Below are positions 58,075-64,000 of a DNA stretch of 64,000 nucleotides, piece after piece. How positions within the stretch are numbered: position 1 is the first letter of the stretch; every line of letters begins with the position of its first letter. The stretch is from assembly GCF_030512175.1 (NCBI RefSeq), contig NZ_JAULBL010000001.1, forward strand, positions 1,402,510 through 1,466,509. Direction: 5' to 3'. The notes under the pieces are model-generated. The model was not told the origin of the DNA and ran no database searches. It saw only the letters and a program-made list of their open reading frames with translations. The DNA is from Paeniglutamicibacter sulfureus (GTDB lineage Bacteria > Actinomycetota > Actinomycetes > Actinomycetales > Micrococcaceae). The position numbers were made by a program, and so were the translations under genes.

Positions 58075-59067
58075 GTGGCTCAGTGGATTAAGAATTGGAC
58101 GGATGGCGAATGGCGCACCGAGGTGCTCGCCTGGGTGGACATGGCCTGTGAGGCATATTCCCTCAAGCGCATAGGAGCACTTCAGGAAGCAACTTCGTCG
58201 CTCCGCGCCAAGTACCTGCGCGTTCCCACCGACTCCGGAATACTTTTCTTCAAGGCGGTGGCCCCCGGGCAGCTTTTTGAGCCGCCGGTCACCGCCGCTG
58301 CAGCCAACCTGGTCCCGGACCGGCTGGTCATGCCCCTGGCGATCGACCCTGAACGCGGCTGGATGCTCTCCCCCGACTACGGTGCAACGCTGGACGGGCT
58401 GGCCACCACCCCCGAGCTGTGGGTACGTGCGCTCGGTGCCCTGGGCGCGCTGCAGCGCGAGGTTGTCGATTCCGAGGAGGCACTCTTCGACGCGGGCCTG
58501 CAGATCCAGGATCCGGCGTGGCTTCCCGAGGAGTTCAACAACGCGCTCACCCTGCATGCTTCACTTCCCGCCGATCACCCGCTGGGCATTCCCGCCCGCG
58601 ACGCCGACCACGCCTTCGGCGCCCTCAAGGACATCGAACTGGCCTGCGCGGAGCTGATCGCAGGGCCGATCCCCTTGAGCCTGGAGCACGGTTCCTTCGA
58701 CCGCCGCCGGGTCTTTGCGCCCACCGACGACAAGAGCGCACCGCGGATCCTGAACCTGGGCGACGCACACTGGGCGCACCCCTTTGCCTCGCTGGCCCGG
58801 CCCCTTGAGCGGATGCGCATCGATTTCCGTGCCACGGCCGACGACCCGAGGATCCTTGCGGCCATCGGCGCGTACCTTTCCGCGTGGGACGACTACGGAT
58901 CCCCCGACGAGCTCTACGAGCTGGTGGCCCCCGCCCTGCGGATTTCCCCGTTGCACACCCACGAGACCTGGCTGCAACTGCTGGCCGACGCCGACGAGCC
59001 GCAGCTGCGCCGCTGGGCGCCAAAGGTGCTGGAGCCACTGGCGTCCCTGGCGACAGCCACCACCTGA
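58075..59067 (+). CDS. Aminoglycoside-phosphotransferase-fold protein, probably a pseudokinase
   Basis: 330 residues. The overall pattern fits the APH/choline-kinase fold: an N-lobe with ILFFKAV (K60), a linker, and a C-lobe. Where active enzymes have H-G-D-x-x-x-x-N, this reads HGSFDRRRVF (205 onward), losing Asp and Asn. Where they have I-D-W/x-x-D, this reads LNLGDAHWAHPFASL. So catalysis by the normal mechanism looks lost. A GTG at 58075 lies 7 bases after a TAGGAT -10-like hexamer, so a leaderless start is likely; the in-frame GTG at 58069 is an alternative. It closely follows the sugar transporter genes. Role unknown. Confidence 0.65.
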   Translation: MAQWIKNWTDGEWRTEVLAWVDMACEAYSLKRIGALQEATSSLRAKYLRVPTDSGILFFKAVAPGQLFEPPVTAAAANLVPDRLVMPLAIDPERGWMLSPDYGATLDGLATTPELWVRALGALGALQREVVDSEEALFDAGLQIQDPAWLPEEFNNALTLHASLPADHPLGIPARDADHAFGALKDIELACAELIAGPIPLSLEHGSFDRRRVFAPTDDKSAPRILNLGDAHWAHPFASLARPLERMRIDFRATADDPRILAAIGAYLSAWDDYGSPDELYELVAPALRISPLHTHETWLQLLADADEPQLRRWAPKVLEPLASLATATT

Positions 59068-59093
59068 GTCCCCCGCCGGCACGCAGTGCACGT

Positions 59094-59933
59094 TCAGCCG
59101 GCGTGCCCGTTTTGCGGCCAGCAGCCGCGTTCGGCCATGACCCGGGCCAGGGTGTCGGCGCGATCGCTCATGAGCCCGTCGACACCCATTTCCAGCAGCC
59201 GGTGCATGTCCGACTCCCCGTTGACGACCCACACATGGACCTGCAGCCCGGCGGCGTGGGCCTTGGAGATGAACCTCGGCGTCACCACCCGGACGGGTCC
59301 GCGACGTTCGGGGACCTGCAGGGCCGCCAACTCCCGGAATGCCGCACGTGGCAGCCGCGGCGGGCCAAGCTTGGCCAACAGGACGGCCGCCGCGGTCCCC
59401 ATCACGCCCGGGCTGGCGGCGACAGCCGGTCCGGGGAGCCCCTCGCGGGCGAGCAGGTGCTGGACTTTGCGCCGGCGCCGACCTCCGAAGGAGGCGACGA
59501 GCACCCTCGAGTGCGCGTCATGGCCGGCAATGGCATCGGCCAGTAGCGCGGCGGAGGCGGCATCTTTCACATCGACGTTGAAGTGCGCCTGCGGGAACGC
59601 CCGGAGCAGCTCGTCGAAGGTGGGAATCGGTTCGCCGGCAATCCGCAGTCCGGAAAGTTCGGCCATGGTGCAGTCGGCCAGCTTGCGCTTCTCCCCGGCA
59701 AGCCGGGCCAGATCCTCGTCGTGGAACACCACCAGCACCCCGTCCCTGGTGGCACGGACGTCGGTCTCCAGGTAGCCGAACCCCAGGTCGTGCGCCGCGG
59801 CAAAAGCCTTCAGCGTGTTTTCCGCCCCGTCGGGCGCGAAGCCGCGGTGGGAGAACGCCAGCGGTGAGCCGGCCATCGCGGAGCCGACGGTGTTCAGCAG
59901 GAAGGGTGCGGTGCCGACACGTGCGGAGTCCAT
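59094..59933 (-). CDS. Glycerophosphodiester phosphodiesterase
   Basis: 279 residues of the GDPD TIM barrel. The catalytic and metal residues are visible: H29 in FSHRGFAPDGAENT, E56 and D58 in LETDVRATRDGVLVV, and H71 in FHDEDLARLAG. VNGESDMHRLLEMGVDGLMSD near the end is typical. It splits glycerophosphodiesters to glycerol-3-phosphate and an alcohol. No signal peptide, so cytoplasmic. It is the last gene of the minus-strand run that starts with the crotonase gene, 74 bases after the HAD gene. Confidence 0.93.
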   Translation of the reverse strand: MDSARVGTAPFLLNTVGSAMAGSPLAFSHRGFAPDGAENTLKAFAAAHDLGFGYLETDVRATRDGVLVVFHDEDLARLAGEKRKLADCTMAELSGLRIAGEPIPTFDELLRAFPQAHFNVDVKDAASAALLADAIAGHDAHSRVLVASFGGRRRRKVQHLLAREGLPGPAVAASPGVMGTAAAVLLAKLGPPRLPRAAFRELAALQVPERRGPVRVVTPRFISKAHAAGLQVHVWVVNGESDMHRLLEMGVDGLMSDRADTLARVMAERGCWPQNGHAG

Positions 59934-60007
59934 CGCGTTCCCTTCATCGGTTCGGATCGAGGTGTTCGCCGCCGCCTGGCAGCGGCCGGGCCCGGGGCCC
60001 CCGTTTG

Positions 60008-60838
60008 CTAGCCCGGTTCCGGTACGTGGCCGTTGCGCGCAAGGATGCCCTCCAGGATGCAGGCGACCCCGTCGTCCTCCACCCCCGGCGCCCGGTAGGC
60101 GGCTGCGTCCAGCGCCGATGCGTGCCCGGAGGCCATCGCGTACCCGTGACCGGCCCAGGCCAGCATCTGCAGGTCGTTGGGCATGTCCCCGAACGCGACG
60201 ACTTCCCCCGGGTCGATCCCCAGGCCCGCGGCGTATGCGGCCAGCGCCACCGACTTGTTGACATCCACGTGTGCCATTTCCAGCAGCGAGACATCGAACG
60301 CGGAGTGGGTCACCGAGACCAGGTGGTCAAGGTCCGCGGCAACGGCAGCCATGAAGTCGTCGGCATTCCGGGTGCGCGACTTGGCCAGGAACTTCACCAC
60401 TCCCTCCTCGCGCAACGACTCCGAGCGCAGGTCAAGGGCGTCAAAGGTTTGAATCCGGGAGGTCTCGGCGCTGTCGGCGAAGCCGGAACCCAGGTGCAGG
60501 CCGCGGGTGGTTTCCGCGGCGAAGGTGGCGCTTGGTTCGGCGTGCAGGATGATCCGGCGGGTTTCGATGAGCAGCTCGGGCTCGATGGTTTCGGCGCTGA
60601 GCAGCCGCTCGGTCTCCAGGTCGTAGAGCACCGCTCCGTTGGAGCAGATCACGGTGCCCAGGTGGCCGAATGCCGCGCGGACCGGTTCGAGCCAGCGCAC
60701 CGGCCGTCCGGTGACGAACACGATGTGCATGCCCGACTCGCGGGCGTGCTTGAAGGCCTCGATGGTGCGCGGGGAAATCGTCCCGTCCGCGCGAATAATG
60801 GTTCCGTCCAGGTCGCTGGCGACCAACCGCACATCCAT
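60008..60838 (-). CDS. HAD-superfamily (Cof type) phosphatase
   Basis: 276 residues. Motif I LVASDLDGTIIRADG, motif II FVTGRP, the motif III lysine in HVDVNKSVALAAYA, and motif IV VAFGDMPNDLQML. The large IIB cap follows motif II. A broad sugar-phosphate or cofactor phosphatase is expected. It sits 15 bases after the PfkB kinase gene, so a kinase and a phosphatase are in one run. It is a second Cof-type gene in the window, only distantly like the one near 30 kb. Confidence 0.9.
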   Translation of the reverse strand: MDVRLVASDLDGTIIRADGTISPRTIEAFKHARESGMHIVFVTGRPVRWLEPVRAAFGHLGTVICSNGAVLYDLETERLLSAETIEPELLIETRRIILHAEPSATFAAETTRGLHLGSGFADSAETSRIQTFDALDLRSESLREEGVVKFLAKSRTRNADDFMAAVAADLDHLVSVTHSAFDVSLLEMAHVDVNKSVALAAYAAGLGIDPGEVVAFGDMPNDLQMLAWAGHGYAMASGHASALDAAAYRAPGVEDDGVACILEGILARNGHVPEPG

Positions 60839-60853
60839 GCCCGCTGCGCCCCG

Positions 60854-61765
60854 TTAGTGGATTTCGTTCCGGGTCGGCGGGTTGGCGCCGGGCCGCGAGA
60901 CGGTGATGGCGGCGGCCCTGGCCGCGTAGTCAAGGACCTCGGTGAGCGTGGCGGTGTCCAGCTGGTGCAGGGCCTCGCGCCGCGCGCTGCCCAGCAGCCC
61001 GCGGACCTCAAGGGCGGAAATCATTGCCGAGATGAACGAATCCCCGGCGCCCACGGTGTCGGCGACATCGACAACCGGTGCCTTGGCGCTTGCGGTGCCG
61101 GCCTCGACCAGGCCCCACGGGCCTGCCGAACCGTAGGTGGCCACGATCATTGCCGGTCCGGAGGCCAGCCAGGCCGCCGCTGTCTCCTCCACGCTGCGGT
61201 GCGGGTAGAGCCATTCCAGGTCGGAGTCCGAGGCCCGCACCACGTCGGCAAGCGCCACGAAGCGCTCGACGTTCGCGACGGCCTGGCCGTGGTCGGTGAT
61301 CAGCGAAGGCCGAATGTTGGGGTCGTAGGTGATGGTGGCGTGCGGTCGGGCCGCCTCGATGAGGCGCAGCACCTTGCCCGCGCCCGGTTCCACGAGCGTG
61401 GCCAGCGAACCGGTGTGAACCAACTGGGCGTCGGCCAGCGCAGGGGTGTCCGCGGGCAGCTCCGGCAGGTCCCAGTGCACGTCGAAGGTGTAGCTGGCGG
61501 CGCCCACGGGGTCCAGGATGCCGCGCGCGGTGGAGGTCGGGTGGTCGTCGGGTCCGCAGATGTGCCGCACGTTGTTCGATTCCAGCGCGTGCAGGATCTT
61601 CGCGCCGAATTCGTCGTCCCCCCAGCGTCCAATGAATGTCACGGGGTGCCCCAGCTTGGCCAGGCCCACCGCGACGTTTAGCGGGCTGCCGCCGACGAAG
61701 GTCCGTGGCGCGCTGATGCCGCCGGAAAGCACATCGACCAGGGCCTCGCCTATGACCGTCAGCAC
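60854..61765 (-). CDS. PfkB-family carbohydrate kinase (fructokinase-like)
   Basis: 303 residues of ribokinase fold. The first signature FVGGSPLNVAVGLAKLG, YDPNIRPSL, and the C-terminal signature ADTVGAGDSFISAM with base D242 (G-A-G-D). The sequence is like fructokinases and 5-dehydro-2-deoxygluconokinase relatives, but the sugar cannot be fixed. The start is GTG with GAGGAG at a good distance. It is 10 bases after the hydrolase gene and 15 before the HAD gene. Confidence 0.92.
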   Translation of the reverse strand: MLTVIGEALVDVLSGGISAPRTFVGGSPLNVAVGLAKLGHPVTFIGRWGDDEFGAKILHALESNNVRHICGPDDHPTSTARGILDPVGAASYTFDVHWDLPELPADTPALADAQLVHTGSLATLVEPGAGKVLRLIEAARPHATITYDPNIRPSLITDHGQAVANVERFVALADVVRASDSDLEWLYPHRSVEETAAAWLASGPAMIVATYGSAGPWGLVEAGTASAKAPVVDVADTVGAGDSFISAMISALEVRGLLGSARREALHQLDTATLTEVLDYAARAAAITVSRPGANPPTRNEIH

Positions 61766-61775
61766 ATCGGGCTCC

Positions 61776-62648
61776 TCATCGTTTTTCCGGGGGTGACGAC
61801 TTCAATATACCGGTCGGTAGCCGGTGGAGAGGCAGTTTGTGAGGCTCCTCGCCCCGCGCAGCGCCGCCGCCGACTTCCAGCAGGGCCTCCACGGTGGCCT
61901 CCCAGGCGGGGTCGCCCGGGGAGATCAGCCCGTAGTGGTCCCCGTCGTACTCCCGGTAGTCGACGCGCGCCCCGGCAGCCAAGGCCCGGGAGGCGAAGGA
62001 GCGGGCCAGTTCCACCGGCACGTCGGCGTCCGTCCGGCCGTGCAGCATCACCAGAGGCACCGCGGGCAGGTCGCGGGCGGCGGGATCGGCAGCCAGCCAG
62101 GCCTCTGCGCCGGATTCCGGGGAACAGCCCATCAGCTCGCCCGCCGCGTCGTTGCCCAGGGACAGCCGATGGGCAAGGCCCAGGTCAAGCACCCCTGCCT
62201 GCGACACCACCCCGTCCAGGGACCTGCTGCCCTCCGGCAGCGCGCCGGGAGCACCGGCGGGCAGCAGGGAGCGGCCCGCGGCCCAGAGCGCCAGGTGCCC
62301 GCCGGCCGAATGCCCGATGCCGATCCGGGGGCCGTCCTCGATGCCCGCCTGGGCCAGCGCTGCACCCAGCGCGTCGATGCCGGCGGCGACGTCCATGAAG
62401 GTCTCCGGATAGCCGCCGTCTCCCCCGGCCATGCGGCGGTATTCAAGGTTCCATGCCACGATGCCGCGGGCGGCCAGGTCTGCCGCCAGCGGGCGGCCCA
62501 GTTCGGCGCCATAGGCCTGTCGCCAGAAGCCTCCGTGCACGATCACGGCAACCACGTCGTGCAGCCGGGTCTCCGGCAACCACAATTCGGCGTACTGGCT
62601 GGCGTGCCGCCCGTAGACGTGCAGCACCGGTTGTGCCGCGGGAGGCAC
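61776..62648 (-). CDS. Alpha/beta hydrolase (esterase/kynurenine-formamidase-like)
   Basis: 290 residues. Oxyanion motif VIVHGGFWRQAYG, nucleophile elbow GIGHSAGGHLAL (G-x-S-x-G), acid in LHGRTDADVPVELA and histidine in YDGDHYGLI. The H-G-G-F-W form and size resemble the BD-FAE/kynurenine formamidase-like group, but no kyn genes are near. The GTG start shares its G with the TAG of the crotonase gene (TAGTG), so they are coupled. The C-terminal 25 residues are an atypical basic/proline tail. Confidence 0.88.
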   Translation of the reverse strand: MPPAAQPVLHVYGRHASQYAELWLPETRLHDVVAVIVHGGFWRQAYGAELGRPLAADLAARGIVAWNLEYRRMAGGDGGYPETFMDVAAGIDALGAALAQAGIEDGPRIGIGHSAGGHLALWAAGRSLLPAGAPGALPEGSRSLDGVVSQAGVLDLGLAHRLSLGNDAAGELMGCSPESGAEAWLAADPAARDLPAVPLVMLHGRTDADVPVELARSFASRALAAGARVDYREYDGDHYGLISPGDPAWEATVEALLEVGGGAARGEEPHKLPLHRLPTGILKSSPPEKR

Positions 62649-63457
62649 TAGCGGCCCGGGAACTCGGGGGCCGACTTCGCCACGAAGGCGGCGCGTCCCA
62701 CCACAGAGTCCTCGGTCTCGAAGGCCTTGACGAAGGAGCGGGCCTCGGCCTCGAGCCCGTCGACCACGTTCAGCCCGGCAATCTCGTTGAGCGCGTTCTT
62801 CACGTTGGCCACCGCGGTCGGGGCCTTGCCGGCGATCTCCGCGATGGTTTCCTCGGCGGCGGCAAGCAGCGCCGCGTTGTCCTCAAGCACCCGGTTCACC
62901 AGCCCGATGCGCAGTGCCTCGGCGGCCTTGATGCGGCGGCCGGTGTAGATCAGTTCACGGGCCATGCCGATGCCCACGCGCTGCTGCAGGCGCACGGATC
63001 CGCCGAAGCCCGGAACCAATCCGAGGTTGACCTCCGGCTGGCCGAAGCTGGCGTTCGCCGAGGCGTAGAGGAAATCGCAGGCCATGGCCAGCTCGCAGCC
63101 ACCGCCCAGGGCGAAGCCGTTGACGGCGGCGATCACGGGTACCGGCAGCGCCTCCAGGCGCAACGTGACCTCGTGCATGCGCCGCCCGTAGGCCAAGGCG
63201 GCCTGAGGGTCCATGGCGTTCATCTCCACGATGTTGGCGCCGGCCACGAAGGACTTGTCCCCGGCGCCGGTAACGATGATGCCGCGCACGGGCCACCGTG
63301 CATCGGTGCCGATGTCGGCCAGTACCCCGGTCAGCGCATGCAGGTCCTCGACCACGGCGGCGGCCAGTGCATTCATCGAGGCCGGCTGGTTGATGGTCAC
63401 GAGCAGGGCATTGCCGCGCTGCTCGACGAGCAATGTCTCGTAGGTCCCGAAATCCAT
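62648..63457 (-). CDS. Enoyl-CoA hydratase/isomerase family protein (crotonase)
   Basis: 269 residues starting MDFGTYETLLVEQRG, with AAGGGAG 7 bases before the ATG. The crotonase oxyanion region FVAGANIVEMN, the glutamates E122 in GGGCELAMACDF and E142 in FGQPEVNLGLVPGFGG are both present, as in hydratases. The substrate is some enoyl-CoA; an isomerase or lyase role is also possible. It is the first gene of the minus-strand run and lies next to a LysR-type regulator gene on the same strand, 127 bases away. Confidence 0.9.
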   Translation of the reverse strand: MDFGTYETLLVEQRGNALLVTINQPASMNALAAAVVEDLHALTGVLADIGTDARWPVRGIIVTGAGDKSFVAGANIVEMNAMDPQAALAYGRRMHEVTLRLEALPVPVIAAVNGFALGGGCELAMACDFLYASANASFGQPEVNLGLVPGFGGSVRLQQRVGIGMARELIYTGRRIKAAEALRIGLVNRVLEDNAALLAAAEETIAEIAGKAPTAVANVKNALNEIAGLNVVDGLEAEARSFVKAFETEDSVVGRAAFVAKSAPEFPGR

Positions 63458-63584
63458 GTGCACTCCCTTGTGATTGGCGTCTCGAAACCAGCGTCTCATG
63501 TTTGCCTCGGCACCGCCCCGTTGGCGCGCAGGTGAGACCGTGTTTAAGCCAGCACGACGGGCGGTTGCGGGACCGGGCGCCGGA

Positions 63585-64000
63585 TCAGCGCTTGCGCCCC
63601 CGGGAGGCAGGCTTCGACCCGCGCTTGGCACCCGGGCGACCCGCGCGTGCGCCTGACTTCTTCTGGGCGTTCTTGGTGCTTTTCGCGTTTTTGGCGGCCT
63701 CGGAGTCGGCGGCCTGCCGCTTCTTGCGCGCCTCTGCAGCTTGCTCTTGCTGCTTCTGGGCCACCGATGCCTGCCGTGAGGAATTTTCCCCGCGGCCGCG
63801 CACCACCCCGATAAATTCCTCGATCACCGGGTCCGTGGGGTCGTCGCCCTCCGGGGCCAGCCAGGCGATGCCGATGGCGGTTTGCGGGACGCCGGACAGT
63901 TCCCGGTGCACGACGTCCTTGCGGCTGTGCAGTCGCGCCACGCCCAGGGGCAGGACCAGCAGGCCCGCCCCGGAGGAGCACACCTCCATGGCCATGGCCG
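63585..64000 (-). CDS. C-terminal part of a LysR-type regulator with a basic tail
   Basis: The gene enters from the right edge; 138 codons are visible. The first 75 or so match the end of a LysR substrate-binding domain: SSGAGLLVLPLGVARLHSRK, then HRELSGVPQTAIGIAWLAPE and PVIEEFIGVVRGRGENSSRQ. It then continues into about 60 residues of Ala/Lys/Gln/Arg-rich low-complexity sequence (QKQQEQAAEARKKRQ and on), ending in SRGRKR. The tail could add non-specific DNA or RNA contacts. The helix-turn-helix is outside the window. It may control the crotonase run downstream (inference). Confidence 0.8.
   Translation of the reverse strand, partial: AMAMEVCSSGAGLLVLPLGVARLHSRKDVVHRELSGVPQTAIGIAWLAPEGDDPTDPVIEEFIGVVRGRGENSSRQASVAQKQQEQAAEARKKRQAADSEAAKNAKSTKNAQKKSGARAGRPGAKRGSKPASRGRKR

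Overview
The window is high-GC actinobacterial chromosome with dense, mostly housekeeping genes. Gene content points to the Micrococcaceae (Arthrobacter and relatives): an lsr2 nucleoid gene next to lysS and clpC, a short single-domain ArgA-type acetyltransferase, DUF3180 and DUF2520 proteins, a DUF2342 zincin, a DUF222/HNH protein, and a folate gene string behind ftsH. This assignment rests on family recognition, not on a search. No rRNA, tRNA, CRISPR array, prophage or plasmid replication gene was seen.

Layout: 0-10 kb holds mutY, an ArgA-type acetyltransferase, clpC, lsr2, an unlisted 58-codon membrane protein coupled to lysS, a decayed alpha/beta hydrolase, an M13 peptidase and a nitronate monooxygenase. 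10.8-24.3 kb is one long minus-strand set of tightly packed genes: dacB, DUF2342, tilS, hpt, ftsH, folE, folP, folB, folK, DUF3180, two PH-domain membrane proteins, DUF2520 and panC. From DUF3180 to folB and from the PH proteins to DUF2520 the genes overlap by 4-20 bases. 24.5-37.3 kb holds ppa, a DUF222/HNH protein, small membrane proteins, serS, a lipid kinase, pheA with a rhodanese gene, an amidase and a POT peptide transporter.

37.4-38.45 kb is a single IS982-like insertion placed exactly after the stop codon of a DUF4190 gene. 39-43.7 kb carries an M4 protealysin-like peptidase without signal peptide, phosphoglucomutase and a class-3-type aldehyde dehydrogenase. 43.8-46.9 kb is a TPP-riboswitch-controlled thiamine salvage operon (thiM, thiE, thiD-tenA fusion), followed after a terminator-like hairpin by an NCS2 permease.

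48.7-64 kb is more accessory: a Tat-exported PhoD phosphatase; a divergent disaccharide locus with a beta-phosphoglucomutase/GH65 phosphorylase fusion facing an ABC binding protein and two permeases (no ATPase); an APH-fold protein that has lost its catalytic residues; and a minus-strand run of crotonase, alpha/beta hydrolase, PfkB kinase, HAD phosphatase and glycerophosphodiesterase beside a LysR-type regulator that runs off the right edge.

The best candidates for something undescribed are the lysS-coupled microprotein beside lsr2, the DUF2520-panC pair as a possible missing ketopantoate reductase, the APH-fold pseudokinase at the end of the sugar-transport locus, and the short frame overlapping the start of the binding-protein gene.
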